Assembly: GCF_029931775.1 (NCBI RefSeq)
Contig: NC_079322.1
Location: forward strand, 77,623,326 to 77,687,325
DNA from: Euleptes europaea
Taxonomy: Eukaryota > Chordata > Lepidosauria > Squamata > Sphaerodactylidae
Direction of reading: 5' to 3'
DNA: 64,000 nucleotides
Made by a program: the position numbers and the translations under genes
The notes under the pieces: model-generated
The model's database searches: none
What the model saw: the letters and a program-made list of their open reading frames with translations, nothing else
Told to the model about the DNA's origin: nothing
Shown: positions 1 through 11,120 of the stretch, piece after piece
Position numbering within the stretch: position 1 is the stretch's first letter
Layout of the letters: each line of letters starts with the position of its first letter

Positions 1-2235
1 ACTTGATTGTTCCTAAGCCGTGGGTTGGCTTGTCCTCTGTTGCTGTTCTCTTGGGGGACGGGGGAGGACTGCTACTATGACTGTTACTTATGTGGGTTCA
101 CGAATGGGCAGACTTGGTTGTCTGCACTTACGTTCAAGCGTTGTAACTAGGCAGTAGGTTCTCTTGTCCTAGGTGTGAAGCCCGGAATTGCAAAAATGGA
201 GGTCTTCTTCCAAACAGGGCTTTAGCAAGAAAAAGAAAGCTTTCAGGCCCACTGGAAGAAGCGCACAGGCTTTGTTTGCGCGAAGCATGGCACTGTGAAC
301 CTTGAAAACACTGTAGGGGAAGATGTTTTGCACTGGAATGTTGACTACTGAAGGTTTTTCATGGAGAGTCTCTTGTCTTGCCAAGAAAGGGCTGTCTCTT
401 GCTCCCTGTCTTAGGACCAACCAACTCCCCCGTGTCCTTCTATGGATCCAGAAATGATGTGTATTCAGACTAACGAGAAGGTCCGGGCTCTCAAAGCAAT
501 GACCTCTGACCTTACCCCCACTCCCAAAAGTAAATCCTTGGTGAAGACCAAGTTTCCAGAACACCAAGTGCAATATTGGCATTTTGCAGAAGAAAAAAAA
601 TATTCTCTTTTCTGATTGTTCCTGTTGTATCATTGTTTTCTGTGTACATAATAATATATAAGCAGGTTTTGTACCTTTTATGAATGTTGATCCAAAATTT
701 TCTACTGTTTTTGTATTTTATTGAGGGGGGAGAGTTACTTTGAGCTTTTGGGACTCCAGTGGGCTTTGAGAGAGCACCCAAGTCTCCATGTGGATTTGTC
801 CTCTGTTCAGGGTGAGCATTCTAGGGGGGGGGGACACCTGGTAACCCTTCCAAAGGGCTGTTTGCTGGCATAAATCTTCTTGGCTTCCATCTCTTTATTT
901 TGTTCTGGCTTTGTGGGGAATCAGATAGGCCCGAGAGAGTTTCGCAGCTTAGTGGTCGATGCTTCTGAATGACTCGACCCGTTCTTTGGGGGTTCCAGTT
1001 GGAAGGTGGTGGCTCTCGAACTCCTGTCTCAGGCAGCTGTCCCGAGGGAGACTTTATTCCCTTTCCATCATGCTTCGATGCATGCAGGGGGGGGGGACGG
1101 CACTTAACAGCACTTAACAATGAGGTTGGGGAGAAGTGAGAAACCAAAGCTAAGAGCCAGTTTGAGATTCTCTTCTTAGACTTTATTTTTTCTTCCATTT
1201 GGACACAGACGGGTTGACACAGGAGGAGTTCCGGAAGGGTTTTCACACCTGCCGCTGCTTTGGATCCCACTAAGAGCTGAGCCCCTTTGGTGCTCCAGTT
1301 TGACGTGGTCCCAGCTTGAGTTGAAAGGGAACTGTAGAGCTGCATCTTCCCCAAAGTCCTGCTCTTCGAGATGCTCTCTGGGCAGTCACACATCCCATCA
1401 ACTTCCCATCCTTTCTTGGAAGACTTCCTAGCAACTGAATGTCACTGTAGGATTGCAGAGGGACCGAGCAAGGGGGTGGTTGGCCTCACCGCTTGGATGA
1501 AGGGTGCCGGAAAGTGAGTCCACAACAACAGAAAGGAACTAGACCCAGCATGTGCAGATCCCCTCTATGGGGCTGCCCAGAGAGTCTCTCGCAGATCAGT
1601 CCTTACTGATTTGTGCAGCTCTTGTCAAAATGACCCTGAAGAGTGCGCAGTTGGACACCGTTTCTGTCTTGGTCCAAGGACTACGTAGCAGCCGTCTGGC
1701 AGGGGAACATACAGAAGCGTGAAACACCATCACGCATGCCGTAATCTTCTTCCCTAGATCTAGAGGGTTATTGCAGGCATTTCTAGGGAGCTCTGCAAGT
1801 CCAGCTTTCCAAGGGAGACAACAAAGCCTGCCATACGTTAAGGTCAGATTTACGCCAGTTTTCATTTGCAAATTTTTCAGTCTGGGCCCGTCATGAAGTA
1901 GCCACACAGCAGCCCGTCGGTGATTTAGTTCCTTGTTACAACCAAGGTTTGAGGATTGCTTCATGGGTCTCTCTCACTCTCAACCCGAGAGACCAAAATG
2001 ACGGCTGCAGGGGGGTAGGACAAATCAACATTAGACCGGTCTACTCTCAGGAAAACACCTACAAAGCCCAGGGTGGCGTCCATCCACATAAAGCACAATC
2101 TGAACTTCAATTGTAAAAGTTTATGCCTTAAACTTGAAAATGACTGCTGTCTGAGGTTTTATCCTGCAGCCGTGATGGGATACTGTTCACAAGACTTTGA
2201 ATAAACTTCTGAAAGAAACAAGAATCTGGCATCCT
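1..2235 (+). other. Probable 3' UTR of an upstream gene (identity unknown)
   Basis: This stretch lacks the repeat families that fill the rest of the window and has no convincing coding exon. It is T-rich on the plus strand, contains a Pumilio-type TGTACATA at 643-650, and ends in a canonical AATAAA. These fit a long 3' UTR or last exon of a plus-strand gene entering from the left. I cannot name the gene. Open frames here lack recognisable domains and are treated as chance. Confidence 0.4.
2200..2205 (+). promoter_or_regulatory. Candidate polyadenylation signal AATAAA
   Basis: Canonical hexamer at the end of the repeat-poor block. A cleavage site would be expected about 15-30 bases downstream, and a TG/CT-rich stretch follows. 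It would end transcription ahead of the DSD promoter. Confidence 0.4.
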
Positions 2236-2747
2236 CTCTGTTCTCCCACATCCTGGATTATGAAGGGCACGATCCAGCGGGATGTTCCCTTTTCATTTCT
2301 GTTCATAAAGGCAAAACAAACAAAATTGCCATAAACGCTTTATCTGGCATCTGTGGGGAATTGGGGTTTGCCGGTTAATCAAATACACCGGTGTCAAGGC
2401 CGACCTTGCCTTGATGCAGTAACATACCCAAACTTTACCTGGGTTTGATCTCAGTAACTCCCTGAGCGACACACACCATAAAGAAGGCTTTACTGAAGAA
2501 ATGTAAGAAAGATATGAAAAACAAGGCATGTAGAGTTCAGTGGCAGTGAAATGCACAAACAGTTCAGCTGACTAGCTGTCTTACTTACTGGAGTACTAAC
2601 ACAGCGTTGTCGGTTCTTAAAGCAAAGTGTTCCAGAGCACAATGCAAATATCTTCTTGGCAGCAAGGAGGGATAGGGAGGGAAATGGTAAAAAAGGTGGG
2701 GGGATTCTTCCATGCTGGGCATAATTAGACGGGATAGAGAACAAAAC
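2236..2747. other. Intergenic, nothing recognised
   Basis: No exon and no repeat family used elsewhere in the window is evident. It separates the presumed upstream 3' end from a CR1 fragment. Confidence 0.4.
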
Positions 2748-3215
2748 TGCTGCTATCATACTGCCCTTGTACAAATCTATGGTGAGACCACACTTGGAAT
2801 ACTGTGTACAGTTCTGGTCACCACACCCCAAAAAGGAGATTGCAGAGCTTGAGAAGGAGCATAAAAGAGCAACCAAAATGATTAGGGGACTAGAGCAACT
2901 GTCCTATGGGGAGCGGTTAGGACGCTTAGGGCTGTTGAGCTTGGAAAGAAGGCGGCTAAGGGGAGACATGAGAGAGGTCTATAAAATTATGCATGGTATG
3001 GAGTGGACAGGGAGAAGCTTTTCTCCCTCTCCCATAATACTAGAATGCAGGGCCATCTGCTGAAGCTGGAAGGTGAAAGATTCAAAACTGATAAAAGGAA
3101 GTCTTTCTGCAAACAACGCATTGTCAAATTGTGGAACTCCCTGCCCCAGGAAGTGGTGATGGCTGCCAACTTGGAAGGGTTTCAGAGGGGAGTGGACATG
3201 TTCACTTTTGCAAGG
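2748..3215 (+). mobile_element. CR1-b LINE fragment (RT C-terminus)
   Basis: Translation gives the CR1-type end of ORF2: HLEYCVQFWSP, then [30 protein letters not shown], and [21 protein letters not shown]. It is 5'-truncated and interrupted by frame shifts, and it lacks the 3' tail seen in other copies. Confidence 0.85.
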
Positions 3216-3224
3216 GCGCTTTTC

Positions 3225-3999
3225 TCGCGCTCCCCTGCTTTTTCTGCAGCGCGACTGAACCGACCCCATCAATCGCGAAGACGGGCCGGATTCCCACCTC
3301 CGGCCTGCAGGCGGCGCTGTGAGCCAAACGCTCCGCCTCGCTAGCAAGGGGACGCTCTAGAGGTAGTGCCATGGAGTGGCCGGCGCATGCGCGCTGCTGC
3401 CCGGCCGCTCGCCAGCCGCGTTCTCCCATCCCGGGCACGGGTTAACTCCTTCGTGCCCGGGTTGCAACTCGTAAGAGGTTTGCAGGGGTGCGGGTTTTGC
3501 ACGTCGCTGGGCAGAGGCGCGGGACCGGATCTAAAAAGTTGGCAACGCATCAGCTGCTAGCAAACCCAGCTTGGCTCGACTGTTGCATCAAGTGACCCAA
3601 ATCTCGCATTCGAGAGACTTTTAATGCAAAAAAGGTCTCTCCCAGACGTGGCATCTCGTTCTCATTTTATTGCGCAGTTTGAAAGATTTCTACACACACA
3701 CACGCCCCCAATTGCCGTCTTACACACACCCGGCAGCAACTTCTCAAGTTCTCCTGAAGGGTCCCAGCTTGCACCAAAGGACCGGTTGCAACATCCACCT
3801 GTGCAGCCCCCTTTGCCCGTGACCCGCTGATCGTGCGCAGTTGCCCCCGTCACGTGCGCCGCAGCCGGCTGGGCTTCTGCCTGCTTCCCTCTCGTGTGAA
3901 CGCAGCCTCGGCCAACGCCCCCTGGCTCTGTGTTTCCGGGCTGGACTTTGCCCCGAGGCTGGCCGCAATTGGGACGGAGAGAGACGGCGGCAGGACAAG
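3225..3999 (+). promoter_or_regulatory. DSD: CpG island; probable DSD promoter and untranslated first exon
   Basis: This block is rich in CpG, unlike its surroundings, and holds an NRF1-type palindrome and a CACGTG E-box near 3852. A good splice donor (ACAAG|GTACTC, exon end 3999) closes it. A strong acceptor abuts the DSD start codon at 5973, so a noncoding first exon here spliced to coding exon 1 is the simplest reading. There is no TATA box. The transcription start is not determined; the island could also serve a divergent transcript. Confidence 0.5.
3383..3392. promoter_or_regulatory. NRF1-like palindrome GCGCATGCGC
   Basis: Matches the core of the NRF1 binding consensus, typical of CpG-island promoters of metabolic genes. 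Whether it is bound is inference. Confidence 0.45.
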
Positions 4000-4002
4000 G
4001 TA

Positions 4003-4036
4003 CTCTTCTCCTTCTCCTTCTCCTTCTCCTTCTTCC
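4003..4036 (+). repeat. (TTCTCC)n microsatellite
   Basis: Pyrimidine-only hexamer run, immediately after the proposed first-exon donor. Confidence 0.8.
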
Positions 4037-4092
4037 AGCTTCCAGGTGGGGGCTGCAGATCCCCTGGAATTACAGCTGATCTCCAGATTACA
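4036..4092 (+). mobile_element. GGTTGCCA MITE fragment
   Basis: Left-end portion only, recognised by the family's internal CCTGGAATTACAGCTGATC block. Confidence 0.6.
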
Positions 4093-4983
4093 CGGACGAT
4101 TACACGTTTGGCTCTCGTGGCCCCTTTCTTGCACGCCCAGGGAAATGCCGATCAATTGCCACTTTGGGGTCAGGAAGCAATTTTCCGCTGTAATGCCTAT
4201 AATCTTCGTTGCTATTGGAAATGTATGCTTTTATACTTAGTCCGCATACTCACACTTATAAAGATGCTAAGCCCGGGGTATAAGGGTTAGCATCTAGCAC
4301 AATACCATATTCTGCACACATATATAATGGCAATACCCCATGTATAAGGGGTCGAGTATTATTCTTTGGTTCCTATTTACTCCTGTGTGATCACTGAGTT
4401 AGCATAAACTGGCATCCACTACGAATCAGATGCCAGTGAGATCATCCTTGCAGGCCTGGTACCGCTAGCCGCCCTAATGAGGCCCAAGGCAGTGATTTAG
4501 GGGTGTCCGATGAAAATGTTAAGTTTCGTTTCTCCATTACAGATCATGTAGCCACCTAAATCCACGCCTCAAAACCACACTGATAGAATATGCTAATCCA
4601 AATGTATCCATTATTGGGTCTTTGTGTCTCTACGCACTACATTACGTAATTGCAACACCCCTGACCAGAAGTTATAAACGTTGTTGCCATCCTTTGTTCT
4701 GGTGTGTGAATTGTCCTGCGCATTTGGGGCAGTTCTCACCCGGTGTGTATATTGGGCCTAATAAACAAACTGCTTTCAACTCTCAACCTCCTACTGTGTT
4801 ATTGTCATTGGGAATTGATACAATAATACAGGCATATCACCTCCAGGCCAGATTGGCCCAGGGATCCTGGAGGGGCTTTTTTGGCCATCTTCTGGTACAG
4901 GTATATGCTGAAATCTCCCGCTGAGCATTGCCGACAGAAAGGCATTAGATCGGGCTCTTGAAAAGGCCCATTGAAACCTAGAA
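4093..4983. other. DSD intron/5' region, mostly unassigned
   Basis: AT-richer DNA without coding signal. The right half includes a possible old solo LTR (listed separately). The rest matches no family seen elsewhere in the window. Confidence 0.4.
4505..4830 (+). mobile_element. Possible solo LTR fossil
   Basis: An LTR-like layout: a TG-start candidate, an AATAAA inside, then a T/C-rich R-U5-like segment ending near CA. No target duplication could be fixed, and no internal retroviral sequence is attached. If real it is an old, broken remnant. Confidence 0.25.
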
Positions 4984-5283
4984 AATGTGTGTGTGTGTGT
5001 GTTAAGTGCCATCAGGTCGCTTCCTACTCATGGCGACCCTATGAATGAAAGTCCTCCAAATTGTCCTATCTTTGACAGCCTTGCTCAGGTCTTGCAAATT
5101 GAAGGCTGTGGCTTCCTTTATTGAGTCAATCCATCTCTTGTTGGGTCTTCCTCTTTTCCTGCTGCCCTCAACTTTTCCTATCATGACGGCCTTTTCCAGT
5201 GACTCTTGTCGTCTCATGACGTGACCAAAATACGACAGCCTCAGTTTAGTCATTTTAGCTTCTAGGATCAGTTCAGAAAATGT
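4984..5283 (-). mobile_element. BovB (RTE) LINE 3' end
   Basis: On the minus strand it encodes the RT C-terminus [20 protein letters not shown] ... [17 protein letters not shown], then the BovB 3' end with a (CA)n tail, read here as a GT run. 5'-truncated. Confidence 0.85.
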
Positions 5284-5540
5284 AGTGGTTGTTAAATAAG
5301 GAGCGCTAGACAAACCTTCCCAGCTCTTTAATGATTTATAATGTCTTGGGAGAAAGGTCAACTCATTCTGTAATTCGATATCTATGAATCATTGCTTAAC
5401 CAGATTTTTTGTTCTGTTTAAACCTATTTCTAGTAGGTTATCAGGAGCTAAGCCTAAAGAGAGAAGTTTATTTATTATCCTTTCGCTCCAAGAGTTAGGT
5501 GATAGTATACAGGGTATCAGTCCAACAGATTGGAAGCCCC
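5284..5540. other. Unassigned intronic sequence
   Basis: No exon and no family seen elsewhere. It may be a further repeat because it sits between two insertions. Confidence 0.35.
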
Positions 5541-5857
5541 CCAAAAGAAGAAGAAGAATAGTTGGTTTTTGTATGCCGACTTTCTCTACCCCTTAAGGGA
5601 GACTCAAACTGGCTTACAATCAACTTCCCTTCCCCTCCCCACAACAGACACCCTGTGAGGTAGGTAGGGCTGAGAGAGCTGTGACTATCCCAAGGTCACC
5701 CAGCTGGCTTCATGTGTAGGAGTGGGGAAACAAATCCAGTTCACCAGACCAACCTCCGCCGCTCATGTGGAGGAGCGGGGAACCAAACCCGGTTCTCCAG
5801 ATCACAGTCCACCGCTCCAAACCACCACTCTTAACCACTACACCACGCTGGCTCTCT
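5541..5857 (-). mobile_element. SINE-A (tRNA-derived)
   Basis: Full-length minus copy. The head (5' end near 5857) has box A TGGTGTAGTGG and a box B near-match GGTTTGGTTCCCC; the 3' end is the AAG/CTT-rich tail at 5541. Confidence 0.85.
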
Positions 5858-5972
5858 CAAAAGCCGTGGGCATGTGTGCCGAGAGAGTCTGCTCTGGTCC
5901 AAGGGTTACCCTTTTTAAAATAACTGTCCTCGGGCTCTCTGTTCCCTCCCTTTTTTCTTCTTCCTCCCTTAG

Positions 5973-6121
5973 ATGCTGGCAGGAAGGCGCGTGGAGGATC
6001 TTCCGACTCCGGCGTTCACCGTGGACCTTGACGTGGTGAAGAGGAACACGCAGGAGATGGCGGAGCGCTTTCGGGCCCTGGGGGTGAACTTGAGACCTCA
6101 CATGAAAACCCACAAGTCCCT
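5973..6121 (+). CDS. DSD: DSD coding exon 1 (residues 1-49 and part of 50)
   Basis: Begins [20 protein letters not shown] and ends in the PLP-lysine block RPHMKTHKS; Lys45 is the cofactor lysine. The donor is CCT|GTGAGT. A strong acceptor (long C/T tract, TTAG) ends directly before the ATG, so the AUG probably forms the first bases of this exon, after a spliced 5' UTR. Confidence 0.92.
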
Positions 6122-9100
6122 GTGAGTGGCATCCTCTGCGTCACCTCTTCCTCGGCCCTTCCTCTCTGAGCTTGGGCCATGTGCTAGGGTTGCCAACCTC
6201 CAGGTGGTGGCTGGGGATCTCCCAAAATTGCAGCTGGTCTCCAGATGACAGAGATCTGATCCAGCACTTCTTGTTCTTAATGTTATATATTCCTATTGAT
6301 TTAAATAGTAGCAAGAATAAGTCCATTCAAGTTTGTTGTGTGAAATGTAGGGTTGCCACCTCCAGATTGGGAAATTCCTAGAGATTTGAGGGGGGGATCA
6401 GGGAGGGGAAGGACCTCAGTGGGGTATAATACCATAGAGTCTCCCCCTCTAAAGCAGCCATTCTCTCCATGGAAACTGATCTCTGCCCTCTGGAGACTAG
6501 TTGCAATCCCAGGAGAAGTCCAGGCTCCTCCTAAGAGGTTGGCAACACTAGAATACACCCTTGGAGAAGCAACTTCCTGCCCACAGCTGATAAATACCCC
6601 TGTTGCGTGGTGTAGTGGTTTGGAGCAGGGGACTCTGATCTGGAGAACCGGGTTTGATTCCCCGCTCCACATGAGCAGCGGAGGCTAATCTGGTGAACTG
6701 GGTTGGTTTCCCCACTCCTACACCCAAAGCCATCTGGGTGACCTTGGGCTAATCACAGCTCTCTTAGCATTCTCTAAGCCCCACCTACCTCACAGGGTGT
6801 CTGTTGTGTGGAGGGGAAGGGAAGCTGATTGTAGGCTGCTTTGGTAGAGTAAGTCGGCGTATAAAAACCAACTTTTTCTTCTTGCTGCTTCTCCAGAGAG
6901 GGTGGAGACCTCATGACAGGGGGCACGCGGCGAAGGATCGTCATCTCCACTCTGGCCGAGGCCCGCTTCTTTGCCGACGGAGGGTTTGATGACATCCTCT
7001 ACGCCTACCCGCTGCCCTTTGACAAGGTGGAAGAGTGCGCCACCTTGGCGGAGCGGCTGGAAAGCTTCCACGTGCTGGTAGACAGTGCCGAAGCCCTGGC
7101 CTTGCTGAAGGGGAGGCCGTTGCATCGGGGGAAGCGCTGGAAAGTGTGGCTGAAGATCGACTGCGAGAACAAACGAGGTACTGGCAGATTGTGGTAGAAA
7201 GGGAGAAGCATCACCCCAATAGGGTTGTCCAGCAGTACGTGGCAACCAGCGGGAGGGTTGTGGGAGGGGGCAGCGTTCTGGGAGAAAAATGAAAATGAAA
7301 AATAAAGTCTCGTCTATTTGCAGGAAGTTCTGACCATAGAGCTCCTGGCAAACTACCTTTGTCCAGGTAGCTCTATGAATGGCCAAGAACGTTGTGGTCA
7401 GAACTTCCTGTATGTAGACGTGACTTTATTTCTTTTTTTAGTTTTTCACCCAGGACAATTGCTTCCCCCACATGGTGGGTAGTGAAGAGAGACCTGGCAA
7501 CCCTATTCCTGGAGGTCTGGGCAAATGGGAAACTAAGAGTTGTCAATGTTAGAATTCCAAAATATCCCCACTGTGGCCACCATAGAGTGCGGCCGGGGGG
7601 TGGATCCAAAGTGGAAGGGCAGAGCTGGAAGGGACTCACTCCTGCATTCCAGGCACCAGTTGAAGAGAGGCTTTTCACGGTGTCCAGTTATTGTTTCTGG
7701 CTGTGTTTTTTAGCCCTTTCCGCGCCAGGCCTCTGCTTCCTCTGGCTGCTGTTCTGGAGAACGCAAATGTTTGAAAGTCGTAAACCTGGCAGGCCTGAGC
7801 ACAGCCTGCTGCCCGTGGGAGTCAAGTGGCTTTGCGGGACCAGGTGCTGTTTGTTAGGCAGGAAGACGTGGCCAGATGCCACATATCCCACTTCCCTGCA
7901 ATGGTTTCTGTCGGTCAGGGGGAAGCGTGGGAGGGACTCGGCCACTTGGCTTGACGGGGTCTGTTTTTTCGTCGTTGTTGTTTTTCTTTCAAATTTTCGG
8001 GTTTTATCCGATAAGCAGATAAGCGTCTTGCTGCCCTCCGGCCCATTGAGGGCTGGCGGGAGGAAAACGCTTTTACAAAGGAACTCATGCTGGCAGCGTG
8101 ACATCACTTCCAGCAAATACCCAGAAGTGACATCACGTCACTGGTGTGGTGACAAGGTGTTGCTCTAGGATTTGGGCAAAACTCTATGGTTTTACCATAG
8201 ACTTTTCCCCCAACTCCTAGAGTGTCACCTCATTGTCATACCGGCAATACTTCTCTTATTCTCCAAAATGATGTTGTGCTGCCAGCAGGGGGTCATTTCC
8301 CTATTACCAAGCCCCCACCCCCCAATAGTTGTCAACCATCAGCTCCAGCCCTTGTAGGACTAGCCTGCCGTAGAGTCTTCATGTCTTTCAGGGGCACACA
8401 GGGCCTGTGTGCTTGCTTCTGTGTCCCTGAAATTCCTGTTCAGCTTGTACATTTGTAAATCAGTTACCTGGGGTTGCCAACTCTGGCCTCGGAAATTCCT
8501 GGAGATTTGGGGGTTGAGCTTGGAGACGTTGGGGTTTGAGAAAGGGTGGGACTTCAGAGGGGTATACTGCCATAGAGGGCTGCCCTCTGAAGATGCCATT
8601 TTCTCCAGGGGAGCTGATCTCTGTAGTCTGGTCAATTGAAATTCTGGGAGATTTCCAGGCCCCACCTGAAGGCTGGCAACCCTAGTTCTTGCCCAGGCGC
8701 TTGGAGCTTCAATGTCCTCTCATACCAGAAAAAACTATCCCGTCAAAGCAGCCTCCGGATTCCCATCTTTTGGGGAGCACAGAACAATAACCAAGGTGTT
8801 CCTCTGTATTGCTTGTTCCATCTTCCCATCTGATGCTGCCTTGCTGAGTCTTTGGGGGCTGCGAAACCCTCTGGCCCTTGATTGTGGCTTTACCCCCTTC
8901 CTCACCCCACACAAATGGGGACAAAAAGCCAATGGTGCAAGAAAGAGAGTATTTATTATGTCTTAATAGGCAAAAGGGGGGGAGTTGTATTCCAACCCCT
9001 ACGTGTTTCACATTAACTTTGTCATGGGATCGAATGATTTTATTATCTCTTCTTTCCTCCTGCTAAATAGTTTTAGAGGTTAGCCGAGTTGGTCTGCAGT

Positions 9101-11087
9101 AGGATAGCTGGTGTTATGCCTACACCTGCCACTAGGTGGCATTATGCCCTGCTACACTGCCTACTGGACAGCACTAGGGTACACTAGTCTAGAGCCAGGC
9201 ATGGGCCAGATCAGCCGATGTGCTTCTGCTGCTGACCCTCTTTCTCAATCACTTGTTTCCAGCCGGCGTAAGGCATACCGACCCAGCTGCCCTCGAGCTG
9301 GCCCAGGCGATTGCAGCGGGACCTATGGAGTTGGCGGGGGTCTATGCCCATTGTGGGAACTCTTACCACTGCCAGGGGGTGCCTGAAATCCAGTCCGTGG
9401 CTCAAACCACCACCGAGATGGTCCTGCAGTTCATGGAGAAGTGAGTGAGCTCAAGCCATGTCGATTCCTTTTTGGCTGTCTTTAGTTACTCCAACCACTT
9501 CTGGTGTCGGGAAACAGCTTCAGTGGCATCTGGTTAAGATCCGTCCAGCCTTCAGTTTCTGGCACTGACCAATCAGGTGCTTCTAGAAAACTCTCCAGCT
9601 GGGCATTACGGAAACAGTCCTCCTCTGCCTATCCCCCGGCATCCGGGAATCAAAGGCACACTGCCCCTAGACATGGAGGTTCCATCTCTCCTGTTTTCAA
9701 AGATCTGCATTGCTTATCTGGTTGTTTCCAGGCCCAGTTCAAAGAGCTGTTTGTGTTTTTGAAAGGCCTGAATGGCCCAGATCTAGGGTATCTGGAGAGA
9801 GTCCCTCCCACCCCTTCCACACAATGTCCTCGTACGTCCATTAAGACAGTCTGAGAAGGCCCTGTTTAATGCCCCCTTGTTTGAGAAAGAGTGCCTGAGA
9901 GTAGCCAAATCTTGCACCTTTTCTGTGAACATGTGAAACGGGAGGGGCTGTGGTTCAGTTTGTAGAGCATCTGCTTGGCATGCAGAAGGTCCCAGGTTCA
10001 ATCCCCATCACCTCCAGTTAAAGGGACCAGGCAAGTAGGTGACGTGAGAGCCGCTGTCAGTCTGAGTAGACAATACTGACTTTGATGGACCAAGGGTCGT
10101 ATTCAGTAGAAGGCAGATTCATGTGTTCATGTGTCCATCTAGCCCAGGGTTCAAGAGGGGGGACTGGGGTTAGTAATGGCACCGGTTCTAGCTAATCGGA
10201 CCTGTGCCTAGCAGCCTCGGATGTAGACAGGGAGATTGGGGATGACACTCCTCATTCACATATTCTTTTCTTTTTTAAAAAAGCAAAATTGTTTTTTTAA
10301 TGTTGAAAAAATATTAAAGGGGGGAACTGGCAGGGGTTAGTAATTCCACTGATTATAGCAAATCGGACCTGTGCCCAGCAGCCTCTGTCATAGACAGGGA
10401 GAATTGTGGATGCCTCATACTCAATCTAGGCCAGCGTGGTGTAGTGGTTAAGAGCAGTGGTTTGGAGCGGTGGACTCTGATCTGGAGAACCGGGTTTAAT
10501 TCCCCACTCCTCCACATGAGCGGCGGAGGCTAATCTGGTGAACTGGATTTGTTTCCCCACTCTGACACACGAAGCAAGCTGGGTGACCTTGGTCTAGTCA
10601 CAGCTCCCTCAGCCCCATCTACCTCACAGGGTGTCTGTTGTGGGGAGGGGAAGGGAAAGGTGATTGTAAGCCAGTTTGAATCTCCCTTAAGTGGTAGAGA
10701 AAGTCGGCATATAAAAAAACAACTCTTCTTCTAGGGGAGAAGATGCTAAATCTGACCAAACCAGGGTTCTTCCACAGTGGCCCCATGGTTCAAGGGAGGT
10801 GTGTTTGAACATGCCCTGAAAAGGAAAACCAAATAAAAGAGTTTCATGGCAGCTCGTGTTCTAGGAAGCGCATCGTAGCGTTCACCGAGCAGCTCCTGCC
10901 GCCGTAAATATGCTCGTTTTTCAGGTGTTGCGAGATTTCAGGTGGGACAAGCAGAGACAAGCCGCCTCTGGGATTGGAATCAGAATCCCCTTTGAACTCT
11001 TTGAGCAAGGAGGTGCTTGTTTGGCCTCTAGGGGGGGCTGGGCTGTCGGCAGGAAAGCCCCCTTGCGTGGAGAGAGACCCCCGGCGC

Positions 11088-11120
<33 letters not shown>

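Noticed and set aside
4505-4830. Confident LTR retroelement call
   Set aside because: No paired ends, target duplication or internal region; kept only as a low-confidence solo LTR.
7392-8168. 258-codon open frame in DSD intron 2
   Set aside because: Begins in a foldback and MITE, no domain, no splice logic, inside a well-defined intron.
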